DNA from: Topomyia yanbarensis
Taxonomy: Eukaryota > Arthropoda > Insecta > Diptera > Culicidae
Direction of reading: 5' to 3'
NCBI RefSeq assembly: GCF_030247195.1
Contig: NC_080671.1
Location: forward strand, 297,814,670 to 297,878,669
Length of the DNA stretch: 64,000 nucleotides
Shown here: positions 1-11,223 of the stretch, piece after piece
Layout: each line of letters opens with the position of its first letter
How positions within the stretch are numbered: the first letter of the stretch is position 1
Position numbers and translations under genes: made by a program
Notes under the pieces: generated by a model
The model's input: the letters and a program-made list of their open reading frames with translations, nothing else
The model's database searches: none
What the model was told of the DNA's origin: nothing

Positions 1-130
1 TCCACTTACGTAGTGAAAACCTAGCTGACTCCAGAAGCTCGACCAGCTGCTGTATCAGCTTCTTTCCGTCCTCCACGTCATCTACACCTGAGAGCATGTC
101 ATCCACGTAGAAATCCTGCTTCAGCACCTT
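1..130 (-). pseudogene. BEL/Pao pol fragment with RT YVDD motif
   Basis: Read on the minus strand, this piece encodes the palm of a reverse transcriptase with the sequence FYVDDMLSG, which holds the catalytic YVDD box typical of BEL/Pao RTs. It continues the RT that breaks off at 3017: the residues before the break (EAAKVL) join directly to KQDFYVDD once the 131-3016 insertion and one copy of the duplicated 10 bp are set aside. The rest of pol (connection, RNase H, integrase, 3' LTR) must lie left of the window. High confidence in the family. The state of the complete element is unknown. Confidence 0.85.
121..130. repeat. Target-site duplication, left copy
   Basis: TCAGCACCTT here is repeated exactly at 3017-3026. 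The two copies bracket the R1-like insertion, and one copy belongs to the BEL RT reading frame. The T-rich tail of the insert follows immediately (131-145). Confidence 0.85.
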
Positions 131-385
131 TTTTTCTTTTTTTTTACAATGGAGAAGACCTTTATGTCCTAGCCCAGTACACGTGCTATTGGTAGGGTCC
201 AATCTACCACACGGGGTTCACTGGGGGCGTGTCGGACTCGAATGGTGACCAGCCATTAATACCGACTAAACTCCATTGGGCTCCGCCATCATTCCTCCCA
301 GGAACTACCTCTCGGTATTACTTCTGGGGGGATGTACTGTACTAAATGTACTCATTCACTCTCACTCACGCGTTCATACATCCTG

Positions 386-830
386 TATGAGGCTTACTTG
401 TGTGCTCTCTCAATCGCACTTTGATTCACTCTCAAACACTCCCACATGAGGCTGACTTTTGTGCTCACCTTTTACGTTCCATGCGAGGCTGACTTGTGTG
501 CTCACCTTACTCGTTCCTTGCTAGGCTTACTTTTGTGCTCGCCCCACCCATACCATGTGAGGCTGACTTGGGTGCTCACCCTATCACCTGATTCACTCTC
601 AATCGTGCCACTCTATTGTACCTTTGTCACTTCCCCTGGCATGCCATGTGGGACATTTTTCTTAGGCCCCACTTCTGACATACCATGCGAGGCTGACTTG
701 TGTGCTCACCTTTTTCATTCCTTGCTAGGCTGACTTTTGTGCTAGCCTCTACCAACCTGTGAGGCTGACTTTTATGCTCACCCTTAACATGCCGTGTGAG
801 ACTGACTTGGATGCTCACCCTTTCACTCCT
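386..830 (-). repeat. Degenerate tandem repeats in the 3' UTR of copy A
   Basis: On the plus strand the phrase GAGGCTGACTTGTGTGCTCACC and variants recur about seven times at irregular spacing of roughly 40-110 bp, separated by T/C-rich spacers. It lies in the 3' UTR of the minus-strand R1-like element. Copies B and C also have a repeat array in the 3' UTR, with unrelated sequence. Confidence 0.7.
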
Positions 831-1066
831 CTGCCACGCCATGAGGCATCGATAGCTAAGTTCCAACATACTACGCTACGACCCTCCCGTCTTGGCATGA
901 GGCAGTCCATTTATACGCCTATACACTCACTCTTCTGTCTTGCTTCGGGGTGGCTGGGTTTACCCCTTACGCGGTTGCCATTCGCTGCGCCAAACCTGCC
1001 TCGGCATGAACAGACCATTCACTCCCTTTTTTGCGCTTGGCCTTTTTTGCTCCAGCTAACCAATCA

Positions 1067-2150
1067 CTAGTTAGCCGTGCCCGTCGTCTGTTGCTCGGTT
1101 CGCCAGATTGCCTGTAGCCTACTGGCAATCTGGATGGTAGCAGCCGAGACTGCGTTCCACTTCTCCACCGATTGACACATCCGCTTAATAAGGGTATCAG
1201 GGGTTGTGTCCCAGCCACAGACGTCAAGCATTGCTCTTTTTTCGACGTCGAACCGATGACATATGAACAGTATGTGTTCGGCAGTTTCATCTACACCTGG
1301 GCAGTCCGGGCAGACTGGGACCTCCGCGTGCCCGAACTTGTGGAGGTACTGACGGAAACAGCCATGGCCTGACAGGAATTGTGTCAGGTGGAAGTGAACT
1401 TCCCCATGGGGTCTTCCCACCCAGCTCGATATGCTAGGTATCACCCGGTGGGTCCACCTACCTTTCGAGGAGTTGTCCCACTCACGCTGCCATCTGGCGA
1501 CCGAGGTCACCCTGGTGCGCTCGCGGGCTCCCCTATTTCCACGTAGCTCAAAGCACTCCTCATCTTTCCGAATGACCAGCCCGACTGGCATCGTGCTCGC
1601 TATCACGCAGGATGCATCGTGTGATACCGTGCGGTAGGCAGATATCACTCTGACGCACATCACGCGGTAGGTGCTCTCCAGTTTCTGTAGGTAACTGGTT
1701 ACCCTCAGTGCTCTTGACCATGACGGGCCGCCGTACCTGAGGATAGAAACGGCAACGCCTGCCAGTAACCTACGTCTACTGGAGCACACCTTTGAGCTGT
1801 TGGACATCATTCTCGATAGAGCCGCAACAGCAGTCGACGCTCTCTTGCACGTATAGTCGACATGGCTGCCGAAGGTCAACTTGTCGTCTATAATGACTCC
1901 GAGAGACTTCAGATTTCGCTGTGAAGTGATCGCGACTTCTCCTACATGGATAACTGCATGTTGTGCCGACTTGCGGTTGTTGACGATAACTACCTCCGTC
2001 TTATGATGAGCGAGCTCCAGGCCTCTCGCGCTCATCCATTCCTCCACCGTGCTAATCGCGTGTTCTGCGGTTAGTTTTACCTCAGGAATTGACTCCCCGT
2101 AGACCTCCAAGGTTACGTCGTCGGCAAAGCATCGGTCTCGTATAGCAGTA
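1067..2150 (-). pseudogene. R1-like ORF2 (copy A), C-terminal part from FADD to stop
   Basis: This frame starts at the RT catalytic box (CFADDVTLEVYGE, about 2150-2112) and continues through the thumb region (AHHKTEVV, LGVIIDDKL, ILRYGGPSW) to the C-terminal zinc-binding motif. That motif has the pattern CPDC...ETAEHILFICHRF, a CCHC-type tail typical of R1/Jockey-type ORF2 proteins. The stop codon is at 1067-1069. Upstream it meets the N-terminal RT piece in another frame. About 40 residues, including the GVPQGSILGP-type motif present in copy C, are missing at the junction near 2142, so RT is inactive. Family assignment is confident. Confidence 0.85.
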
Positions 2151-3016
2151 CGCGGTTTTGGAAGTAACTTTCCAGGATCCGGTATAGACCCACCGGTAGG
2201 CTAAGCCGGTGTAACGAGAGCGCGATGGCATCCCAGCTTGCGCTGTTGAATGCGTTCTTCACGTCAAGTGTCACTAACGCACAGTATCGAATACCTTGCC
2301 TTTTTCGTTGGATCGCTATCTCGGCAGTTTTTATCACTGAGTTGAGAGCGTCCACTGTGGACTTACCCTTCCGAAAGCCAAACTGGTTGCTTGACAGGCC
2401 GTCCGTACGTTCCGCGTACGGGGTGAGCCTGTTGAGGATGATCCTCTCAAGCAGTTTGCCAGTCGTGTCTATCAGACAGATTGGTCTGTACTCCGATGGG
2501 TCGCCTGGCGGCTTCCCGGGCTTCGGCAACAGCACCAGTTTCTGCCTTTTCCATCTATCGGGGAAACGGCACTCGTCAAGGCATCTCTGCATAGCTAGCC
2601 TGAACATGTTCGGGTTCGCTATGATCGCTGCCTTGAGAGCGTTGTTTGGAACTCCATCCGGCCCTGGAGCTTTGTTCATTGCTAGGGATTTAGCCACTGC
2701 GAGTAGTTCTTCATTCGTCACTGGAACCACCATTTCGACCGTGCCCGCACTGTCTCGTAGTGCAGGTGGCCAGGGGCTTGTGGCTCAAGACGGGAAGAGT
2801 ACTTCGATAATCGTTGCCAACCGGTCCGGAGACCGTTCTTGGGGTGAGGAGCCCCCTTTGGTCTTGGCCATCACAATCCGGTAGGCGTCACCCCACGGAT
2901 TCGCGTTGGCACTCTCACACAGGTTGTCGAAACACGCTCTCTTGCTGCTTTTAATAGCCTTGTTAAGGGCCAATTTCGCAGCTCGAAACACTTCACGGCG
3001 GTTCTCTCTTGCATCC
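2113..3016 (-). pseudogene. R1-like ORF2 (copy A), N-terminal RT part
   Basis: Minus-strand RT fingers and palm: NKAPGPDGVPN, then LLPKPGKPPGDPSEYRPI, QFGFRKGKSTVDAL and LDVKNAFNSASW (motif A with its aspartate). The reading begins at about 3016 within the linker before RT, where the element is truncated. A frameshift lies between about 2733 and 2790, and the frame ends at 2113 because of the deletion before FADD. The NANPWGDAYR linker stretch is shared with copy B (DANPWGDAYR), which places the truncation point accurately. Confidence 0.85.
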
Positions 3017-3026
3017 TCAGCACCTT
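3017..3026. repeat. Target-site duplication, right copy
   Basis: TCAGCACCTT, identical to 121-130. On the minus strand it encodes the end of the BEL EAAKVL segment just before the R1-like sequence begins. Confidence 0.85.
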
Positions 3027-3895
3027 AGCAGCTTCTGGGTGCATTTCTGCTCCTTTTTCCGCCAAACTTCGCAGACATTTCGTGGCCAGATACGGTGCAG
3101 ACGCGGTTCCGTACGTGACTGTGGTTAGCTCGAACGCACGGATTGGCTCTTCTATAGAATCTCTCCATAAGATTCGCTGTAGGGATTGATCCACTACCTA
3201 TACTCGAACCATTCGATACATTTTGGCGATGTCGGCAACAATTGCAAATCGGTGCGTACGAAAACGTAGCGTGATGCTGAGGAGAACTTCTTGAACAACG
3301 GGACCGACCATCAAGCCATCGTTCAATGAAATTCCTGTTGATGTTCGACAGGAAGCATCGAAAACTACTCGGAGTTTCATGGTGGTGCTGTCCGGCTTCA
3401 GAACAGCATGATGCGGTAAATAATACTTCTTCCCTCCATCGGTATCCTCGATTACCTCCTTCATATGCCCGAGAGTTGGATATTCGTGGATGAATTCAGA
3501 ATATACCGTCTTCAGGTCTGGATTAGCTGCGAATCACCGTTCGAGTCTCATGAACCGCTTAAGTGCTGTTACCTTTAAATCTCCCAGTTTACTGATGACA
3601 TGTTCCTTTTTTGGTAGTGTTACAACAAATCTACCACTCTCGTCTCTCACAGTAGTCTGCTCGAAAAACTGTTCGCAGGATGATTCTTCGACAGAATTAA
3701 AGCTGGCGGTACGACAAGTCTCCAGATCCCAAAATTTAGTAAGCTGCTCTTCGACCTCCGCTGTCGAGCAGACGTGAACCAATGAACCTGGTTCGCCACT
3801 TGAACTGTTAGGAATGCGTCCCGAAACTATCCATCCAAACACCGTATTTTGCAGAGTCGGTCCTGATGGTGTTGCTCTCTGTCGCTCATTCTTCC
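3017..3895 (-). pseudogene. BEL/Pao pol: protease-RT linker and RT fingers/palm
   Basis: One minus-strand frame runs from about 3895 to the insertion point and reads like a BEL/Pao RT throughout. It starts SGPTLQNTVFGWIVSG (linker), then YYLPHHAVLKPDS, LRVVFDASC, SLNDGLMVGP, FAIVADIAKMYR (motif A, aspartate present), DQSLQRILWR and ELTTVTYGTASAPYLA. It is broken by two nonsense codons (at 3534-3536 and 3195-3197) and by a one-base frame change from gag-protease near 3890. The YVDD part lies at 1-120 beyond the nested element. These lesions make it a pseudogene. Family assignment is very secure. Confidence 0.9.
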
Positions 3896-5986
3896 AAGTC
3901 CATGTAATACTCCGCCCCTATGATCAAATCAACTGGGCCAGGCTCGTGGAAACCGGGGTCGGCTATCAGAGTAGAATCTGGAAGATCCCACTCGGCAGGA
4001 TTGCAACTCGTCGTCGGCAAAAGGACAGTCAATTTCGGTAGTACATGGAACTGTATTTCTGCGGCGAAAGATGATATAATCCTGGATCTGGGACTGATCT
4101 CTGCACTGATCAATTTGGTGGAAACTGATCGAGATGAACCGATTCCTTGAACTGACAAATATGTAGGGGATTCGTGAAACTGCAGCTTATTCGCAAAACT
4201 TGCTGTCATTAGACAGTGCTGAGAACACGAATCTAGCAGGGCTCGTGCGAGCGTTGTTCTGCCAAAACGGTCCTTGATTGTCACGAGAGCGGTTGACAGG
4301 AGTATGTTGTGTGTTGGTGTGATGGGGAGTGCAACATAATTTTGACTTGTGGTGGGTGTGGTTGTGGTTGGCTGTGTGTTGTTTGCTCGCTGCGAGTTGG
4401 CAGTATTAGTGTGTGTGTGTTGGTTCGGATTGTGTTGCTTAGTCTGTGACTGTCTCGGTTGCGGGTCTTGAGACGGAGGTTTCGGCTGCGAGTGTGGAAC
4501 GGAGGATTTGGGTGGTCCATGTAGCATGGAGTGGTGCTTCTGTTGGCAATGACGACAGACTCCTCTCTCGCAGGAACTTGAATAGTGTCCAGGACGCAGA
4601 CAGTTACGACACAACCTGTGCTTAGCAACAGCTTCGATGCACTCCGAAACCTTCATCCGTTGAAACATAGCACACTGGGAATGAGGATGCCACGATTCAC
4701 TGCATAATGTGCATCTGTTTGATGTCTTCACAGCAGCGTGACAGACGGTTGATTTAGAAGAACGATGATCGATGGTCTGGGATTTTGCAGGAGCGACTGA
4801 TTGAATAACATCACAGTGGTTGCGGAGAAAACTGAGAAGGGCTGCATACGTGGGAACCTCCTTCGAGTTGTGGTGAGTATCCCACTGGCGTAGCGTAGCG
4901 GAATCGAGCTTGGAGTACACCATATAAGCGAGAATGGTGGTCCACTCCGAAGTGTTCTGACCTATCTTGTCCAACATTTGGAGATTTTTCTCAAAGTCGC
5001 TTATGAGTTGGTTGAGTTTATCGTAGCTCTCCCTTTTGAGACCCTCAATGGCAAAAAGTGCATCTAGGTGAGCCTTCACTATGAGTTTTTTGTTCTCATA
5101 GCGGTTCTCCAATATTTCCCACGCAACAATATAATTGGCGGCAGACAATCCTACTGAACTGAGTTCTTGCAGTGCATCATCAGACAACGACGACCTCAGA
5201 TATTTTAACTTATGCATATCAGTCAGCTGAGGATTGCTGTGAATCAGACTTTGAAAGGAATCGCGGAAGGTTACCCACTCAAAAATTTTGCAACTGAATG
5301 ACGGCAGACGGATTTCAGGCAGCTTTACCTTCGAAAATTTCGGTACTTGGTGCGTACCAGAACCATCATCTCCAGCAATCGATGATTGATGTCCTCCCAA
5401 TTGTAGTGGTGGTAAGAAATTCGGCAATAATGTCAGCATCGATGCTTTAAGCGCATAAAAATGATCCTCAAACTCCTGCAATACTCGATCGTTCTCATTG
5501 TCCAGATGTTCCAATACTTCTTGCTTCACATCTGGATCCGAATCGGCGTGTTACCTTCGAAAATTTCGGTACTTGGTGCGTACCAGAACCATCATCTCCA
5601 GCAATCGATGATTGATGTCCTCCCAACTGTAGTGGTGGTAAGAAATTCGGCAATAATGTCAGCATCGATGCTTTAAGCGCATAAAAATGATCCTCAAACT
5701 CCTGCAATACTCGATCGTTCTCATTGTCCAGATGTTCCAATACTTCTTGCTTCACATCTGGATCCGAATTGGCGTGTTTCGTCAATTCAGCGTCTTCAAC
5801 CAAGAACTCAAGCTTACTACGAACTGCGAAATATTCCTTGTGGACCTCCTCCAGTCCTTGCATTCGCAGGCTGACTTGTCCGCCATCTCTGGCCTCTTCA
5901 TAATGCTGGACAAAATGACGCACACCATCTAAGGATTTTAAAAGCTGATGTTCCCGTTTCCGCAGAGATCGTAACTCGGTTACCAT
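3886..5986 (-). pseudogene. BEL/Pao gag and protease
   Basis: Minus-strand reading from ATG at 5986 (MVTELRSLRKREHQ). The gag N-terminal region (5986-5530) is followed by a 547-codon frame (5529-3886). In that frame, Cys/His clusters lie at about residues 273-334, including CRNCLRPGHYSSSC, and a Gln/Pro/Thr-rich linker at about 345-395. A retropepsin-like domain has RALLDSCSQ at about 428-437, where the usual DSG triad reads DSC. The domain ends VDLIIGAEYYMDL, the standard BEL protease C-terminus. A 224-bp tandem duplication (5327-5774) throws the N-terminal part out of frame. Frame is lost again near 3890 before pol. Confidence 0.9.
5327..5774. repeat. 224-bp tandem duplication inside gag
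   Basis: 5327-5550 and 5551-5774 are nearly identical; I see two substitutions (AATTGT/AACTGT and AATCGG/AATTGG). The unit length is not a multiple of three, so the duplication by itself shifts the gag frame. The units begin within the shared string TTACCTTCG. Confidence 0.9.
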
Positions 5987-6241
5987 TCTGACTCACTGCA
6001 CTACACTATACTATCAAATTTTAATCACGGATATTTCACAGCACTCTCCACTTTCACCAAGTAAATTGACCGATCGACTCGACGTTCCATACTGTTACTA
6101 CGCGAACCGAAATTGAGTCACAGCCCTCGTTAAAAGTTCACTGACCGCCTTTGTTTCTGAACTGTTCACCACGTTTTCTGTCTGTTTCGCAAAGTGTCCG
6201 AAAACCACTGCATTGATTCACTATCCTGCTCGAAGGATCAA

Positions 6242-6748
6242 TGTTCGCGCGCGCGTTTTACCGGGTTCTTCGGACACTTTGAAACTCTAATTTTTCACTA
6301 CTGAAAAACACTTTTTATTGCGCGAACGAAAAACTCTAAGTTTAATTAACGGAGCGAAAAGACGATCTTATCGTCACGGTGGTTTATTTGATCTGATCTT
6401 TCTTCTGCCTATAGTACATAGATCAGCCGGCCGGCTACCGGGTCAAACACGATAGCAAAAAGCCTATTCGCACTCGACAATTTACTACCTGAACTCGTGG
6501 AGTGAAACAGGCCAAAAAGTTACATGGGAGAAAGCGAGAACGATCTGATCGCGACGTGTGGATCACATTGAGGATGCTCAAGTTTTCCTACTGAATATTT
6601 TAGTCTCTCGCTCGAATAGCCTTAGTTTCCGAAGTATTAATACTTTTTTACCAACCCAAGCAGTTCCGAAAAAGGTTTCTGAAAAATAGGTGTTAGATTG
6701 CTCCATTTCCACGCGCTTGTATGTACTTAGTATGTCGAGTAGTTAACA
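6242..6748 (-). mobile_element. Candidate 5' LTR of the BEL element
   Basis: Upstream of gag on the minus strand, this segment would read TGTTAACTACTCG at its start and GCGCGCGAACA at its end, the TG...CA pattern of an LTR. The bases that follow in element sense, TGATCCTTCGAGCAGGATAG (6222-6241), resemble a BEL-type primer-binding region. The region is non-coding. The 3' LTR is outside the window, so the ends cannot be confirmed by LTR-LTR comparison. Confidence 0.45.
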
Positions 6749-6894
6749 AAATAGTATATCAGACTTCACAGTGTGAATGTTTTAACGATTTGCTCAGAAA
6801 TTTGTGAAGCTATACTGCCTATGAATGCTCCTATAATGAAGAGACAGCCGAGAAAAACGCTGTTGAAGCTTCACCGTTTCACTGAGTGTTATAG

Positions 6895-8303
6895 GTGGGA
6901 CTAACAAGGTTAGGTGATTTTCATGATATTTTCCAATTGGAGAAAAAACAAGCAACCGATATAAATGGAGCAGGCATGATGAATCCGTTTGCCAGAGGTG
7001 GGTTGGTGAGGTCACCACCACCAATAATAGCTGAAGTCATCCAGCAAGAGCAGGAGGATGGGAAGCCGAAGCAACAGCAACAGCAGCAACAAAAACAGCC
7101 GGAGCAGAGCGGAGTGAATTACACCCCACAAACGCCAAAGGTAGTGGTAGCGAGGCACTTGGTGGAGGAGCTTCACAAGTTCGTGGACACGAGAAACAAT
7201 GTCCACAAAGACATTAAGGAGATGGTCATCAAAATCCGGAAGGCGCTACTGTCTGCTGTGAAAGAGTACGATACGGCAACGCAGAGGGCAGATTCAACTG
7301 AGCGAGCATCGGCGTCGGCTAAGGCCACTATCCTCCTAGCCCCTCCGAAACAGGGCAAGGAGAGGCAGATTGGAGTGAAGAACACGCCAGTTCCCATAAC
7401 TCCAAAGAGGATAAGATCCTCGCCAGGAGACGAAAGACCAGGCGGGTCAAAGAGGCAGACGCTCGAGGACGCTGTTGCTGCCGAAGGAAAGGACGCCACC
7501 TTGCAGGGTGAAAGCTAGAGTACCGTTGTAGGTCGGAAGGAGAATCGCAGAAAAGGAAATCAGAACCCTTGGCTCATCAGAAGGCGCCTAAGGGAGAAGC
7601 CGTGCTCGTCAAAACAAATGACGAGACTACGTACGCAGCACTGCTCAAAAAGGTCAGAGAGGACCCGGAGCTGAAAGATTTGGGGGAAAACGTGTTAAGC
7701 GTCAGGCGTACCCAAAAAAATGAGATGCTCCTCGAGCTTAAGAAGAACACTACGACTAGTAGCTCTGCCTTGCAGGAGACTATAACTAAATCAATGGATG
7801 GAAAGGCAGAAGTTAAAGCCTTAAGCCCGGAGATGGTAATTGTGTGCAAGGACCTCGACGAAATAACGACGGAAGACGAGCTGAGAGAGGCTATGAAGCA
7901 GCAGTGCAAACTGGGCGAGGTGCACATGACGATCCGGTTAAGGAAAGGATACGGAGGAACGCAGACAGCGATGATTCGTTTACCGGTAACCGCTGCAGAC
8001 AAGGCGCTGGAGGTAGGTAAAGTTACAGTTGGATGGTCGAGATGCCTACTGAGAGCCGCCCCACGAGTAAATAAACAAGCGGAGAAATGCTTCAAATGTT
8101 TAGGCTTTGGACATTTAGCAGGGGCTTGCAAAGGCCCGGACAGATCCGGGATGTGCTGGAAATGCGGAGAGACGGGCCATCTTGCGAGAGACTGCACGCA
8201 GAGGCCGAAGTGCTTGCTTTGCACCCCAGCGGAAGGAAATGACCATCAGACGGGTGGCTTTAAATGTCCAGCCTACAAGAAGGCGACTGCGGGCCAACGG
8301 TGA
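6895..8303 (+). pseudogene. R1-like ORF1 (gag-like, CCHC zinc knuckles), copy B
   Basis: The first part (6895-7518; the tandem ATGs at 6976 or 6979 are also plausible starts) has a Gln-rich stretch and a basic, coiled-coil-like region. The second part (in another frame, open from about 7512 to 8303) contains a conserved gag domain and three Cys/His motifs: CFKCLGFGHLAGAC, CWKCGETGHLARDC and a third beginning CLLC. These are typical of ORF1 proteins of R1 and Jockey-type elements, which bind RNA. A frameshift near 7500-7515 joins the two parts; a TGA in the second frame and a TAG in the first lie there. The ORF ends with TGA at 8301-8303, overlapping the ORF2 ATG. Confidence 0.85.
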
Positions 8304-8305
8304 TG
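8301..8305 (+). promoter_or_regulatory. TGATG stop/start overlap between ORF1 and ORF2
   Basis: The ORF1 stop TGA (8301-8303) shares its A with the ATG of ORF2 (8303-8305). Copy C keeps the same pentamer at 50904-50908. In the R1-clade element SART1 a comparable overlap drives ORF2 translation by termination-reinitiation; the same mechanism here is inferred. Confidence 0.65.
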
Positions 8306-11223
8306 GAGGGGACCCAGATAAACCTGAATCACAGCAACTGTTGTGGCAGTCTACGACAGAAACTATGTGCGATGTCGCTTTGATCGCAGAGCCTTATCAA
8401 GTCCCCCCTAATAACGATAACTGGGTGGCGGATAGATCAGGAACCGCTGTGATACAAGTAATGGTGGGAAGATTTCCCATCCAAGAAGTGGTAGAACGTT
8501 CATACGAGGGTTTCGTGATAGCCAAAGTCAACGGCATCTTCGTATGTAGCTGCTACGCTCCCCCAAGGTGGACAGTAGAGCAGTTCAGCCTAATGCTGGA
8601 GCAGTTAACCGAGCAGTTGATCGATCGAAAGCCGGTAGTCATTGGTGGTGACTTCAACGCCTGGGCTATGGAATGGGGCAGTAGAGTAACCAACACAAGA
8701 GGGTGTATCCTGCAGGAAGCTCTAGCGAAGTTAGACGTACGATTGTGCAATGAAGGCTCTGTTAGCACATTTCGGAGAGACGGGAGGGAGTCTATCATCG
8801 ACGTCACATTATGTAGTCCCTCATTGACGGCGAACATGAATTGGAGAGTACCCCGCGGCAGTACAGAGATGGGTGACTGGCGAACGAAAGTGGAAGACGA
8901 AAGCTTTCAACAAAGACCTCTCTGTTGAGGCACTTCGGCCGAACGGCGGGATCGAGAACGTGGATGCGGCTGACCTAACAAGAAGGATTGTGGCGGCTTG
9001 CGACGCCACAATGCCGCGAAAACTGGAACCACGCAACAAACGGCATCCAGCTTACTGGTGGAACGAGCCGCTTAGTACGTAACGCGCTGTTTGTCTAAGA
9101 GCCAGAAGGCGGGCCCAAAGAGCAAGGTCGGAACCAGATAGAGAAGAGCGTAAGGCAGCGTTTCGGGAAGCTAGGGCCGCTTTAAAACGGGAGATCAGAC
9201 TTAGCAAGTCAGAGTGCCACAAGGAACTATGCCGAGAAGTAGACGCCAATCCCTGGGGTGACGCATACCGAGTCGTGATGGCGAAAATGAAGGGTCCAAC
9301 GACGCCAGCCGAAATGTGTCCGAGTAAGCTGAAGATAATCGTCGAGGGTCTTTTCCCGAAGTACGATCCAACTATATGGCCACCGACACCGTACGGCAAA
9401 GAAGAAGGAACAAGCACGGATCGGCAAGTGACTAACGACGAGCTAGCAGAAGCATCGAAGCGCCTAAAATCAAAGAAAGCCCCTAGTCTGGATGGAATAC
9501 CAAACGTGGTACTGAAAGCTGCGATCCTGGCATATCCGGACATGTTCAGGATGGTGATGCAGAAGTGCCTAAATGAAGGCAACTTCCCCGAAATGTGGAA
9601 GGTCCAGAAGCTGGTGTTGCTGCCGAAGTCAGGGAAGCCACCTGGCGACCCGACCTCGTACAGGCCCAAATGCCTGCTGGATACACTCGGAAAACTCCTG
9701 GAAAGGATCATTCTTAACAGGTTGACGAAATTCACGGAAGGTGAGCGCAGACTATCCAAGATGCAGTTCGGTTTCCGCAAAGGAGCATCGACAGTGGATG
9801 CAATTCGGATAGTGCTCGAGAGTGCTGAGAAGTCATCTAAACAGAAGCGAAAAGGAGATCGATACTGCGCTGTGGTCACGATAGATGTGAAAAACGCGTT
9901 CAACAGTGCCAGCTGGGAAGCCATCGCTGCAGCGCTGCATAGAATGAGGGTTCCCGACTATCTATGCCAGATCCTGAAGAGCTACTTTCAGAGCAGAGTG
10001 CTGCTGTACGAGACGAGCGGAGAACAGAAGTCATTGCGTGTCACAGCGGGCGTTTCTCAGGGCTCCATTCTCCAACCCATTGGAACGGGATGTACGATGG
10101 GGTCTTAACGCTGCAGCTGCCTAGGAAAGTGAAAATCGTAGGTTTCACGGACGACGTGTCACTAACGGTGATGGGCGAGACACTCGAAGAAGTGTCGGTG
10201 ATGGAGACAATAGACGCGATCGAGAGCTGGATGAACGGGGTAAAGTTGCAAATAGCTCACCACAAGACGGAGGTGTTGTTGGTCAGCAACTGCAGATCGG
10301 TTCAACGGATGCAGATCGACGTCGGAGGGCACGTGATTGCATCGAAACGTGCATTGAAGCAATTGGGAGTTATAATCGACGACCGGTTGAGCTTCAACAA
10401 CCACGTTGATTACGCCTGTGAAAAGTCGGCGAAGGCAACGAACGCAATAGCGAGAATCATGCCAAACGTCGGCGGTCCGAGAAGCAGCACGAGACGTCTG
10501 CTATCTACTGTTTCGGCATCGATACTCCGATATGGGGTTCCTGCCTGGAGTGCTGCGCTGAAAACCAAGCGGAACTGTGAAAAGCTAAACAGGACATTCC
10601 GACTGATGGCCGTACGAGTCGCGAGTGCCTACAGAACAATATCGTCAGAGGCAGTATGCATTATCGCCGGGATGATCCCCATCTGCATTACCCTGGCGGA
10701 GGACGTGGAATGCTATCAGCGGAGAAATGCACGTAACGCTAGGAGACTGGTTCGAGCGACCTCGTTGGCTAAATGGCAACAGGAGTGGGACAACGCGGAG
10801 AAAGGAAGGTGGACCCACCGACTCATCCCAAATGTATCGGCCTGGGTACATAGGAAGCATGGAGAGGTGAACTTCCATTTGACGCAGTTTTTGTCCGGAC
10901 ACGGATGCTTCCGGAAGTACTTGCATCGGTTTGGACATGCTTCGTCACCCCTTTGCCCGGAGTGTGCGACTGTGCAGGAGACACCGGAACATGTGGTCTT
11001 CGAATGCCCTAGATTCGAAGAAGTTCGTAGGGGTATACCTGGTATGACAGTGGACAATATCGTCGAAGAGATGTGCCGTGACGAACATACCTGAGACGCT
11101 GTCAACAGAGTGGTCTCGAGCATACTCTTCGAGCTGCAGAGGAAATGGCGAAGAGACCAGCAAGAAGCCGCAAATCGGGTCTCGAGAGAAATTCCGCCGC
11201 CGGGGAACTCTCCAACTGTGTAG
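8303..11223 (+). pseudogene. R1-like ORF2 (endonuclease-RT), copy B
   Basis: Order of parts: APE-type endonuclease (8303-8930) with ALIAEPYQVP, VIGGDFNAW and SIIDVTLCS; linker with DANPWGDAYR (about 9240); RT (9275-10200) with LLPKSGKPPGDP, QFGFRKGASTVDA, IDVKNAFNSASW and FTDD in place of FADD; C-terminal CPEC...EHVVFECPRF motif (about 10950-11015). Lesions: a 13-bp deletion near 8325 between CAC repeats; a deletion of about 60 bp near 8852 that removes the endonuclease SDH motif still seen in copy C; a stop near 9080; a frameshift near 10070; and TGA at 11092 where copy C has TGG. Not functional. Assignment is confident. Confidence 0.88.

Larger units (their letters stand above)
131..3016 (-). 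mobile_element. R1-clade-like non-LTR retrotransposon, 5' truncated (copy A)
   Basis: A 2.9-kb insertion in the BEL pol gene, in the same orientation. Its 3' end is the T-run at 131-145 (poly(A) on the minus strand, one interrupting C). Its 5' end is truncated inside ORF2 just before the RT domain, at about 3016. It keeps much of RT and the C-terminal Cys-rich region, then a long 3' UTR (131-1066). A perfect 10-bp direct repeat flanks it, as expected for target-primed insertion. Its proteins resemble those of copies B and C in this window but are clearly diverged, so it is a related and separate family. It did not insert into a microsatellite. Confidence 0.85.

Noticed and set aside
7577..8224. 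Long minus-strand frame opposite ORF1 of copy B, and similar ones opposite ORF2 (such as 9052-9924 and 51434-52033)
   Set aside because: Antisense shadows of the real plus-strand coding regions, which carry the zinc knuckles, endonuclease and RT motifs.
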